Positions 33,977 through 41,440 of a stretch of 64,000 bases of DNA are shown one piece after another. The stretch is taken from the NCBI RefSeq assembly GCF_024172185.1, contig NZ_JAMZEC010000001.1:4608001-4672000 (forward strand), written 5' to 3'. Under the pieces are notes generated by a model. It had not been told where the DNA came from. It did not search any database and saw nothing but the letters and a program-made list of their open reading frames with translations. Both the position numbers and the translations under genes were made by a program. How positions within the stretch are numbered: position 1 is the stretch's first letter; the number at the start of each line of letters is the position of its first letter. This DNA comes from Nonomuraea roseoviolacea subsp. carminata. GTDB lineage: Bacteria > Actinomycetota > Actinomycetes > Streptosporangiales > Streptosporangiaceae.

Positions 33977-35295
33977 CCCTCGTCCTCGCCTGGAGCAACG
34001 TCCGCGCCAACCGGACGAGCCTGGCCGCCACGTTCGTGGCGGTGCTGCTGGCCGTGACGCTGGTGGGCGGGAGCGGTCTGGTGGTCGCCGGGGCCGGCAC
34101 GCGTGACGAGCTGAACGGCGTCATGGGGTTGCTGGTGCTGTCCGCCGTTGTGTCGGGGTTCGTGTCGGTCTTCGTGGTCGCGGGCATGCTGAGCCTGCAC
34201 GTGCTGCGGCAGCGCAGGACGTGGGCGCTGCTGCGGTCGGTCGGCATGACGCCGCGCCAGGTGCGGCGGCTCATCACGGCCGAGGCGCTGGTGGTCGGCG
34301 TGCTGGCGAGCGCGGCGGGCTGCGCGCTGGCCGTGCCGTACGCCGCTCTCATGTCGGCGCTCATGCGGATGACCGGGCTGGCGCCGGGAGGCATCCCGGT
34401 GGGGATCACGGCCGTGCCGTTCGTGCTGGCGTCGGTGGTCGGGGTGGCCGTGACGCTGCCGGCGGCGCGGGTCGCGGCCCGCAAGGCGGTGCGCGTCGGC
34501 CCGCTGGAGGTGCTGCGGGAGAGCGCGGCGCAGCGGCGGCTGCTGCCCTGGCCGAGGGCGGTCATCGGGGTGGTGGCGCTGGCCGGGGGCGGGGTGCTGC
34601 TGTGGCTCATACCGGGGTTGCAGCCGAAGAACGCGGCGCCCACCGCTCTGGGGGCGACGATGGCGCTCTGCGTGGGCGCGTCCGCGCTGGGCCCCGTCGC
34701 GCTGCGGATGCTGGGCCTGCTGCTCGGGGCCGTGGCGGCGCGGCTCGACCCGGGCGCCGGGATGCTGGCCGGGTCGTCGGTGGTGACGCAGCCGCGCCGG
34801 GCGATGTCGGCGGCGTCCCCGGTCATGCTGACCGTGGCGCTCGCCTGCACCTTCCTGTTCGCCGTGGCGACCAGCGACGCGGCGGCGGGCGTGACCCGTA
34901 CCGGGGAGGCGGCGTGGGCGGCGCCGGTGCTGGTCGGGTCCGCGGTGGTCTACACCGTGATCTCGGTGCTCAACGCGACGGCCATGACCATGGACGAACG
35001 GGCAGACGAGATCCGGCTGCTGCGGACCGTGGGGATCGGGCCGTCGCAGCTCGTCAGGATGGTGTGCTGGGAGACGCTGATCGTGACGACCGCCGGGACG
35101 CTGCTCGGGACGGGCATCGCCGCCGCGTCCCTCACTGCGCTGGGCACGGCGCTGACCGGCGAGCCGTGGTTCGCGTACTCCTTGCCGCAGTACGCCGGGC
35201 TGGTGGCGGTCTGCGCCGTGAGCGGCCTGGCGGGAGGGCTCGTCTCCACGCGCGGGGCGCGGCGGGGAGCCCTCCTGGCCGGCTCACCGGGTTAG
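33973..35295 (+). CDS. FtsX-like ABC transporter permease
   Basis: The 440-residue protein has an N-terminal helix (SLAATFVAVLLAVTLVGGSG) and two FtsX blocks of membrane helices with the coupling segments RTWALLRSVGMTPRQVRRL and DEIRLLRTVGIGPSQLVRM. It partners the ATPase upstream (GTGA overlap). It is shorter than two-domain permeases of 800 residues but holds two FtsX modules. The last codons (LLAGSPG, stop TAG) lie inside the first copy of a 27-bp tandem repeat. The corresponding position in copies 2 and 3 is CAG. Confidence 0.9.
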   Translation: MTLVLAWSNVRANRTSLAATFVAVLLAVTLVGGSGLVVAGAGTRDELNGVMGLLVLSAVVSGFVSVFVVAGMLSLHVLRQRRTWALLRSVGMTPRQVRRLITAEALVVGVLASAAGCALAVPYAALMSALMRMTGLAPGGIPVGITAVPFVLASVVGVAVTLPAARVAARKAVRVGPLEVLRESAAQRRLLPWPRAVIGVVALAGGGVLLWLIPGLQPKNAAPTALGATMALCVGASALGPVALRMLGLLLGAVAARLDPGAGMLAGSSVVTQPRRAMSAASPVMLTVALACTFLFAVATSDAAAGVTRTGEAAWAAPVLVGSAVVYTVISVLNATAMTMDERADEIRLLRTVGIGPSQLVRMVCWETLIVTTAGTLLGTGIAAASLTALGTALTGEPWFAYSLPQYAGLVAVCAVSGLAGGLVSTRGARRGALLAGSPG

Positions 35296-35352
35296 GGCCT
35301 CCTGACCGGCTCACCGGCTCAGGGGCTCCTGGCCGGCTCACCGGGTCAGGGG
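35272..35352. repeat. 27-bp tandem repeat, three copies, spanning two convergent stop codons
   Basis: Copies at 35272-35298, 35299-35325 and 35326-35352 begin CTCCTGGCCGGCTCACCGGG or close variants. The permease stop TAG (35293-35295) is in copy 1 and the stop of the convergent gene (35346-35348) is in copy 3. Confidence 0.9.
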
Positions 35353-35762
35353 CGGAGCAGGCGCGCCAGCCGGACCGCCGCCAGCGCGCTCACCCCCAGG
35401 TGCGCCGACACCAGCGCGATCTGGTAGAGCCGCTGGCCCGCCGTGAGGTCGGCCGCGTAGCCGCCGTCGTAGAAGCCGGACACGAAGGCCAGCACGCCCG
35501 CGACCACCATCAGCGTCGCGGCCGGCACGGCCAGGGCGCGGCGGCGGCCGGTCGCCGCGACGACCAGCACGACCTGCGCGACCATCATGGGGATCGGCGC
35601 GGACAGGCGCGCCTGGGGGCCGAGCGCGTCCAGGAAGGTGGCGTTCAGACCGGCCGACGTCGAGATGAACGCGCCGATCAGGTCCATGGTGAGCAGCAGC
35701 CCGACCCCGGCGGGCAGCGCGATCCCAAGTGTCCGGCCGGCGTGGTGAGTGGTGGTGGACAT
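35346..35762 (-). CDS. Four-helix membrane protein of unknown function (DUF6069-like)
   Basis: The protein of about 138 residues has four probable membrane helices (ALPAGVGLLLTMDLIGAFI, MMVAQVVLVVAATG, VPAATLMVVAGVLAFVSGFY, YQIALVSAHLGVSALAAVRL). I compare it to the DUF6069 family only from memory. The start at 35762 has GAGGAGAA directly upstream. It lies between the ABC exporter and the NarL-type two-component system and is convergent with the first, divergent from the second. Its stop is in copy 3 of the 27-bp repeat. Confidence 0.7.
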   Translation of the reverse strand: MSTTTHHAGRTLGIALPAGVGLLLTMDLIGAFISTSAGLNATFLDALGPQARLSAPIPMMVAQVVLVVAATGRRRALAVPAATLMVVAGVLAFVSGFYDGGYAADLTAGQRLYQIALVSAHLGVSALAAVRLARLLRP

Positions 35763-35893
35763 CTCTTCTCCTCTCATCGCTTCGGGACGAGGGTGCGTGG
35801 GGCGGGCGCCGGGCGTCATGAGCCGCCGGTCCCGATCCGGACGGGACTTCTCGTCCCGTGACGGCGGGACAGCCGGATGGGACGATGCACCTC

Positions 35894-37852
35894 ATGAGGG
35901 ACAGGTCGGTTCGGCGGGCCGCCGCGGCGGCGGGGCTGCTCGTCGTCCTGGTCGCCGCCGCGCTGGCGGTCGAGCCGCGGCTGCGCGCGCTGGGCGTCAC
36001 GGGGATGGTGGAACGCTTCGACGCCTTCCGCGCCGTGGCCGCGCTGTCGTTCGGCGTGCCGGGCCTGTTCGTGGTGGCGCAGCGGCCGGGATGCCGGGTG
36101 GGCTGGGTGATGGTGTTCGCCGGAGCGGCCCAGGGCCTGGGGGTGGCGCTGGGGGCGTACGGGCTGCTGGGCATCAACGAGAGCGGGGGCCTGCCGGGGG
36201 ACGACTGGGCGATGTGGGTGTCCAACTGGCTGTGGATGCCCGCCGGCCTCGTCGTGCCGACGATCTTCCTGCTGCTCTTCCCGGACGGGCGGCCGCCCTC
36301 GCGTCGCTGGTGGCCCGCGATGGCCGTGGCGGCCGTCGCGATCGCGGCCAACACGCTGGACTGGATGCTGCGCCCGGTGCCCTACGAGAACGTCCCGGGC
36401 ATGTTCCCGGCCGGCTACGCGGGCGTGCTGGCCGGTCTGCGCGGCCTTCCCGACGTCCTGGACGTGCCCGTCGCCGTGTGCACGGCCGGCGCCGTCGTCG
36501 CCGCGGTCGCCTCGCTCGCCGTCCGGTACCGCTCCTCCGGCGAGGAGGTGCGGCGGCGGCTCCAGTGGGTGCTGGCCGCCGCGCTGCTGACGGTCGCCCT
36601 GGCGGGGGTGGCCCTCGCGGCGCCCTGGGGCGCGGTCGTGATCGCGTCGGCGGCCGTGCCGCTGCCGGTCGCGGTGTCGGTCGCGATCGTGGCCCACCGG
36701 CTGTGGGACCTGGACCTCCTGCTGTCGCGGGCGCTGGCGTTCGGGGCGCTCAGCGTGGCGTTGCTGGGGACGTACGCGCTGGTCGCGTTCACGCTCGGCG
36801 GGGTGCTGGGCTCGGGCGCGTCGGCCGTGCTGGTGGCGCTCGTGGTGCACCCCCTGTACGTCCGGGTCCTGGGGGCGGCCAACCGCCTGGTGTACGGCGA
36901 GCGGGAGGACCCGGCGCGGGCGCTGCGGCGGCTCGGCACGCGGCTGTCCGACGCGGGCTCGCCGGGCGAACTGCTGGACCGGATGGCCGCGGAGGTCCGC
37001 CGGGTGTTGCGCGTCCACTACGTGGCGGTCGAGGAGTCGGGGGTGGTCGTGGCGTCCTCGGGCCGTCCCGGCGAGGTGGCCGAGAGCGTCCCGTTGCTGC
37101 ACCGGGGCGAACGCGTCGGCACGCTGCTGCTGGGCGAGCGGCTGCGCGCCAGGGACCGCGGGCTGGTGGGGGAGCTGGCGCCGCACGTGGCGGTGGCCGT
37201 GCACGCCCACCGCCTCGGCGCGGACCTGGAGCGGTCCCACGGGCGGATGCTGGCCGCCCGCCAGGAGGAGCGCGACCGCCTCCTGTACGAGCTGCACGAC
37301 GGGCTCGGGCCCGGCCTGGCCGCCCTCGCGCTCCAGACCGACCGCGGACGCCGGCTCGTGGACACCGATCCCGACAAGGCCAAGAAGGTGATGAGCGAGC
37401 TGTCCCAGCGCATCCGCGCCACGGTCGAGGACGTCCGCACGATCGTCAACGACCTGCGCCCGCCGCCCCTGGACGACCTGGGCCTGGCCGGGGCGCTGGC
37501 CGAGCTGGGCAGGGGCTTCGCCGGTGACCTCACGGTCGAGGTGGAGGTCCCGCCCGACCTGCCCGCGCTGCCGCCCCCGGTCGAGCTGGCCGCCTACCGG
37601 ATCACCGCCGAGGCGCTGACGAACGCCGTACGGCACGCCATGGCCTCGCGGTGCACGGTCACGCTGAGCGCCACGGACACCCTGGAACTGCGGGTGCGCG
37701 ACGACGGCGTGGGCGTCGGCGCGCCCGTCCGGCGCGGCTTCGGCCTGGCCTCGATGCGGCGCCGCTCGGAGGAGCTGAACGGCACGTTCGAGCTGCTCAC
37801 CGGCGACGGGCCGGGCACGCACGTGCTCGTGCGGCTCCCGCTGGCGGCCTGA
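35894..37852 (+). CDS. NarL-type sensor histidine kinase
   Basis: The protein of about 652 residues has about eight N-terminal membrane helices (to about residue 335), a GAF-like domain (about 350-430), the dimerisation/phosphoacceptor helix HisKA_3 (RQEERDRLLYELHDGLGPGL, His in ELHDG) and an HATPase domain (ALTNAVRHA, RVRDDGVGVGAP, GFGLASMRRR). The start is uncertain between ATG 35885 and 35894. Its stop overlaps the response regulator start (TGATG). The neighbouring ABC exporter suggests an envelope-stress or antibiotic-sensing module. Confidence 0.88.
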   Translation: MRDRSVRRAAAAAGLLVVLVAAALAVEPRLRALGVTGMVERFDAFRAVAALSFGVPGLFVVAQRPGCRVGWVMVFAGAAQGLGVALGAYGLLGINESGGLPGDDWAMWVSNWLWMPAGLVVPTIFLLLFPDGRPPSRRWWPAMAVAAVAIAANTLDWMLRPVPYENVPGMFPAGYAGVLAGLRGLPDVLDVPVAVCTAGAVVAAVASLAVRYRSSGEEVRRRLQWVLAAALLTVALAGVALAAPWGAVVIASAAVPLPVAVSVAIVAHRLWDLDLLLSRALAFGALSVALLGTYALVAFTLGGVLGSGASAVLVALVVHPLYVRVLGAANRLVYGEREDPARALRRLGTRLSDAGSPGELLDRMAAEVRRVLRVHYVAVEESGVVVASSGRPGEVAESVPLLHRGERVGTLLLGERLRARDRGLVGELAPHVAVAVHAHRLGADLERSHGRMLAARQEERDRLLYELHDGLGPGLAALALQTDRGRRLVDTDPDKAKKVMSELSQRIRATVEDVRTIVNDLRPPPLDDLGLAGALAELGRGFAGDLTVEVEVPPDLPALPPPVELAAYRITAEALTNAVRHAMASRCTVTLSATDTLELRVRDDGVGVGAPVRRGFGLASMRRRSEELNGTFELLTGDGPGTHVLVRLPLAA

Positions 37853-38499
37853 TGATCAGGGTGCTGGTGGTGGAGGACCATCCGGTGTTCGCCGAGGGGC
37901 TGGTCGCGCTCCTGGACGAGCTGCCGGAGGTGGACGTCGTGGGTGTGGCGGGCACCGGCGAGGCCGCCGTCGAGCTGGCCGCCGAGACGGCGCCCGAGGT
38001 GGTGCTCATGGACCTGCACCTGCCGGGCATCAGCGGCGTCGAGGCCACGTCCCGGATCGTCGCGCGGCATCCCGGGGTGGCGGTGCTGGCGCTGACCATG
38101 CTGAGCGACGACGAGACGGTCATGGCCGCGATCCGCGCCGGCGCCCGCGGCTACCTGCTGAAGGAGTCGACGGGGGAGGACATCGTCCGATCGGTGCGGG
38201 CGGTCGCGGCCGGCCAGGTGGTGTTCGGCGCCTCGGCGGGCAGCCGCGTGCTGGCCGCCCTCGCGGCGCCCTCCGCCCGCGCCCGCCCGCTGCCCGAGCT
38301 GACGGACCGCGAGGCGGAGATCCTCGGCCTGGTCGCCGCCGGCCTCAACAACCGGGCCATCGCCGAGCGGCTGGTGCTGAGCGAGAAGACCGTGCGCAAC
38401 CACGTGTCGAACATCTTCGCCAAGCTGAACGTCTCCGACCGGTCGGCGGCGGTGGCCCGTGCCCGCGACGCCGGGCTCGGCGCCCGCCGGCCCTGGTGA
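37852..38499 (+). CDS. NarL/LuxR-family response regulator
   Basis: The 215-residue protein has a receiver domain (VVEDHPVFAEGL, Asp in VLMDLHLPG, Lys in YLLKEST) and a LuxR HTH (LTDREAEILGLVAAGLNNRA, IAERLVLSEKTVRNHVSNI). It is coupled to the kinase at 35894 through overlapping stop and start codons. The likely targets are its own operon or the ABC exporter. Confidence 0.95.
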   Translation: MIRVLVVEDHPVFAEGLVALLDELPEVDVVGVAGTGEAAVELAAETAPEVVLMDLHLPGISGVEATSRIVARHPGVAVLALTMLSDDETVMAAIRAGARGYLLKESTGEDIVRSVRAVAAGQVVFGASAGSRVLAALAAPSARARPLPELTDREAEILGLVAAGLNNRAIAERLVLSEKTVRNHVSNIFAKLNVSDRSAAVARARDAGLGARRPW

Positions 38500-38501
38500 G
38501 G

Positions 38502-38556
38502 CGGGGGAGGCGTCCTCAGGCCGGGGAGGCGTTCTCAGGCCGACGCGTACTCAGGC
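38502..38556. repeat. Short tandem repeat (about 19-20 bp, two full copies and one partial)
   Basis: CGGGGGAGGCGTCCTCAGGC (38502-38521), CGGGGAGGCGTTCTCAGGC (38522-38540) and a shorter CGACGCGTACTCAGGC (38541-38556) lie between convergent genes. The epoxide hydrolase stop (38551-38553, TCA on the plus strand) falls in the CTCAGG of copy 3. Confidence 0.75.
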
Positions 38557-39705
38557 TAGGGCGCGGAAGAACGCCCGGAGATCCTCGATCATCAGGTCGG
38601 GGGTCTCCAGGGCCGCGAAGTGGCCGCCGCGCTCGAACTCCGACCAGCGCACCACGTTGTGCGCCAGGTCGGCCAGCGGGCGGACCGAGAAGTCCGTGGG
38701 GAACACCGCCACCGCGGTCGGCACCGTCCCGCGCTCCTTGGGCGCCCACATGGTGACGTCGTTGAACCGCTCGTAGTAGGTGTGCGCCGCCGAGCCCGCC
38801 GTGCCGGTGAACCACCAGATGCTCACGTCGGTGAGGATCCGGTCCCGGTCCACCGCGTCCTCGGGCAGCTCGGCGGCCGGGTCCGTCCAGTCCTTGAACT
38901 TCTCCACGATCCAGGCGAGCTGACCGGCGGGCGAGTCGTGCAGCGCGGCCGCGACCGTCTGCGGGCGCGTGCCCTGGACCTGCATGTACGCGCCCAGCTT
39001 CTCCTGCCACTCCTTCATTCCGGCCAGCCGCCCGCGCTCGGCCTCGGTCAGCGACCCCATGACCGCCGGATCGCCGTTCGGGAACGTGAGCAGGCCGTTG
39101 ACGTGCACGCCGATGACGTGGTCCGGCGCGGCGCGGCCCACCAGCGGCGCGATGAACGCGCCGACGTCGCCGCCCTGCACGCCGTACCGGTCGTGGCCGA
39201 GCCGGGACATCAGCTCCGCCAGCGCCGCGGCGGTGCGGCCGTCCGTCCAGCCGGTGCCGGGCAGCGGCCCGGAGAAGCCGTACCCCGGCAGCGACGGGAT
39301 CACCAGGTGGAAGGCGTCGGCGGCCGCGCCGCCGTGGGCCACGGGGTCGGTGAGCGGGCCGATGAGGTCGAGGAACTCGACGACCGAGCCGGGCCAGCCG
39401 TGCAGGAGCAGGAGCGGGGTGGCCTCGGGCTCGGGGGAGCGGACGTGCAGGAAGTGCAGCCGCGCGCCGTCCACCGTGGTGGTGAACTGCGGGTACGCGT
39501 TGAGCGCCGTCTCCTGGGCGCGCCAGTCGAAGCCGTCGGCCCAGTGGGCGGCGAGCTCCCGCAGGTATCCGGTGGGGACGCCGCGCTCCCAGCCGGTGCC
39601 CGGCACCTCGGGGGCCCAGCGGGTACGGCGCAGCCGCTCCCGGAGGTCGTCGAGGTCGGCCTGCGGGATCTCGACGCGGTACGGGTGGATCTCGGTGTTC
39701 GTCAT
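38551..39705 (-). CDS. Epoxide hydrolase family protein
   Basis: The 384-residue protein has the EHN N-terminal domain (IPQADLDDLRERLRRTRWAP) and an alpha/beta-hydrolase core. The core shows HGWPGSVVEF, nucleophile Asp in VQGGDVGAF, a lid region, and a C-terminal His in GGHFAALETP. These fit microsomal-type epoxide hydrolases that open epoxides to diols. ATG 39705 (MTNTEI) is preferred; 39726 is the alternative. It is divergent from the WYL regulator, with a strong inverted repeat in the gap. Confidence 0.9.
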   Translation of the reverse strand: MTNTEIHPYRVEIPQADLDDLRERLRRTRWAPEVPGTGWERGVPTGYLRELAAHWADGFDWRAQETALNAYPQFTTTVDGARLHFLHVRSPEPEATPLLLLHGWPGSVVEFLDLIGPLTDPVAHGGAAADAFHLVIPSLPGYGFSGPLPGTGWTDGRTAAALAELMSRLGHDRYGVQGGDVGAFIAPLVGRAAPDHVIGVHVNGLLTFPNGDPAVMGSLTEAERGRLAGMKEWQEKLGAYMQVQGTRPQTVAAALHDSPAGQLAWIVEKFKDWTDPAAELPEDAVDRDRILTDVSIWWFTGTAGSAAHTYYERFNDVTMWAPKERGTVPTAVAVFPTDFSVRPLADLAHNVVRWSEFERGGHFAALETPDLMIEDLRAFFRALA

Positions 39706-39722
39706 GTGCGTCACGGTATGAG

Positions 39723-39751
39723 CCATTGGTGTCAGGTTCGGGCACCAATGG
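39723..39751. promoter_or_regulatory. Operator-like inverted repeat CCATTGGTG-N11-CACCAATGG
   Basis: Perfect 9-bp arms (39723-39731, 39743-39751) lie between the epoxide hydrolase and the divergent WYL regulator. This is the probable binding site of that regulator. Confidence 0.75.
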
Positions 39752-39768
39752 CGGCGACAATGGCGGGC

Positions 39769-40746
39769 ATGGTGGAGACTTCCGCGCGGCTGCTGCGCCT
39801 GCTGTCGCTCCTGCAGGCGCGTACGGACTGGACCGGCGCCGAACTCGCCGACCGGCTGGGGGTCGGCCTGCGCACCGTGCGGCGCGACGTCGAACGGCTC
39901 CGCGAGCTCGGCTATCCGGTGGACGCCACCCCGGGTGCGGCGGGCGGGTACCGGCTCGGGGTGGGGGCCGCGCTGCCGCCGCTGCTGCTCGACGACGAGG
40001 AGGCCGTGGCCGTGGCGATCAGTCTGCGCACGGCCGCCACGGGCAGCGTCGCCGGCCTGGAGGAGGGGGCGGTGCGGGCGCTGGCCAAGCTCCAGCAGCT
40101 CCTGCCGTCACGGTTGAGGCACCGGGTGGAGGCGTTCCGCGCGGCGACCGTGGCGCTGCCCGGCGCCGCCGGTCCGGAGGTGGGCGCCGACCTGCTGGCC
40201 GCGATCGCCGCCGCGTGCCGCGACCGGCGGCGGCTGCGGCTGCGCTACCGGGGGCGGGACGGCGTGACCCCGCGCGAGGTCGAGCCGCACCGGCTGGTGC
40301 ACACGCCGCGCCGGTGGTACCTGGTGGCCTGGGACGTGGCCAAGGACGACTGGCGCACCTTCCGGGTGGACCGGATCGAGGAGCCGCTCGGGCCGCCGGG
40401 GGCGCGCTTCACGCCGCGGATGCCGTCCGGGGAGGACGCCGCCGCCCGCGTCTCGCACGCCATCACCTCGGCGCCGTACAGGTACCAGGCCCGGGTCCTC
40501 TTCCACGCCCCGCTGGAGGCGGTGGCGCCGAGCACGTCGCCCGCCGCGGGACGGCTGGAGGCCGTGGACGCGCGTACCTGCCTGTTCACGGCCGGCTCCG
40601 ACTCGCTGCGCGAGCTGGCGGCGCACGTGGCGGTGAAGGGGTTCGACTTCGAGGTGCTGGACCCGCCGGAGCTGGTCCCGGTCCTGCGGGAGGTCCGCGA
40701 CCGTCTCGACCGCGCCGCGACCGCGTCTGACCGGGATTCCGGCTGA
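39769..40746 (+). CDS. YafY/DeoR-type regulator with WYL domain
   Basis: The 325-residue protein has an N-terminal HTH (SARLLRLLSLLQARTDWTGA-ELADRLGVGLRTVRRD) and a WYL domain (about residues 140-220) with RWYLVAWDVAKDDWRTFRVD. A C-terminal extension (WCX) ends the protein. WYL regulators sense a ligand, often nucleic acid or a small molecule. GACAAT lies just upstream, so the start at 39769 may be leaderless. It is divergent from the epoxide hydrolase. Confidence 0.9.
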   Translation: MVETSARLLRLLSLLQARTDWTGAELADRLGVGLRTVRRDVERLRELGYPVDATPGAAGGYRLGVGAALPPLLLDDEEAVAVAISLRTAATGSVAGLEEGAVRALAKLQQLLPSRLRHRVEAFRAATVALPGAAGPEVGADLLAAIAAACRDRRRLRLRYRGRDGVTPREVEPHRLVHTPRRWYLVAWDVAKDDWRTFRVDRIEEPLGPPGARFTPRMPSGEDAAARVSHAITSAPYRYQARVLFHAPLEAVAPSTSPAAGRLEAVDARTCLFTAGSDSLRELAAHVAVKGFDFEVLDPPELVPVLREVRDRLDRAATASDRDSG

Positions 40747-40747
40747 C

Positions 40748-41368
40748 CTACGTGCGCGGCAGGACGAGCGCGGCGGCGGCCATCACGCCCGCGGCGGCGA
40801 ACAGGGACGCCCGCGCGCCGGCCCACGTCGCGACCAGCCCGCCGAGGAGGATGAACAGCGGCTGGGTGACCGTCGTGGCGAACGACCACAGGGCGGCCAC
40901 CCGGGCCATCAGGTGGTCGGGGGTCTGCGACTGGCGATAGCTCGTCATGGTCGAGTTCGCCGCCCCGGCGAACAGGAGCACCATGCCGAACCCGAACCCG
41001 CACATCAGCAGGCCGAGCGGCCCCGGCACGGCAGCGGGGATCAGGAAGTACCAGGGGCCGCGCAGCATGCTCGCCCACCACAGGGCGCGCACCGCGCCCA
41101 GCCGGGCCACCAGCCGCGGCGCCAGCCTGGCGCCGGCGAAGCCTCCCAGCGAGGGCACTCCCATGAGCAGCCCGTACTGCCAGGCCTCGAAGCGCAGGTC
41201 GCGCAGGTAGAACACGGCGGAGACGGACGCCCCCATCGAGCTGGCGCCCGCGAAGGCCACCCAGCTCACCAGGATCAGCCGGATGACCGGATGCTCCCGG
41301 GCGAACCGCCAGCCCGCTGTGCCGTAGCCGGAATCACCGGCAAGTCGGACGATCCAGGACGTTGACAC
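40748..41368 (-). CDS. Half-size MFS transporter (C-terminal six helices only)
   Basis: The 206-residue protein reads as the second half of a DHA3-type MFS transporter: PVIRLILVSWVAFAGASSMG (about helix 7), GLLMGVPSLGGFAGARLAPR with the motif A-like turn, through helix 12 (AGVMAAAALVLPR). The whole N-terminal half with motif A of helices 2-3 is missing. The GTG start has a GGGGGAT ribosome-like site, so it may be translated, but a normal transporter would not form. It is probably a truncated pseudogene. A dimerising half-transporter is possible but unproven. Confidence 0.65.
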   Translation of the reverse strand: MSTSWIVRLAGDSGYGTAGWRFAREHPVIRLILVSWVAFAGASSMGASVSAVFYLRDLRFEAWQYGLLMGVPSLGGFAGARLAPRLVARLGAVRALWWASMLRGPWYFLIPAAVPGPLGLLMCGFGFGMVLLFAGAANSTMTSYRQSQTPDHLMARVAALWSFATTVTQPLFILLGGLVATWAGARASLFAAAGVMAAAALVLPRT

Positions 41369-41417
41369 CGTATCCCCCGCACCAGGAAACTCTCCTGCAA
41401 CAGTCGACGCCCAAGCT

Positions 41418-41429
41418 GTAAACGTTTAC
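41418..41429. promoter_or_regulatory. LacI-type palindrome GTAAACGTTTAC
   Basis: This perfect 12-bp palindrome with a central CG is typical of LacI/GalR operators. It sits just upstream of the ribosome site of the esterase gene at 41441 and the divergent half MFS. No LacI gene is in the window. Confidence 0.55.
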
Positions 41430-41440
41430 GGGAGATGCCC

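Noticed and set aside
35816..37822. 668-codon minus-strand frame
   Set aside because: It is a shadow of the NarL-type kinase, rich in Arg, Gln and His, and has no recognised domain.
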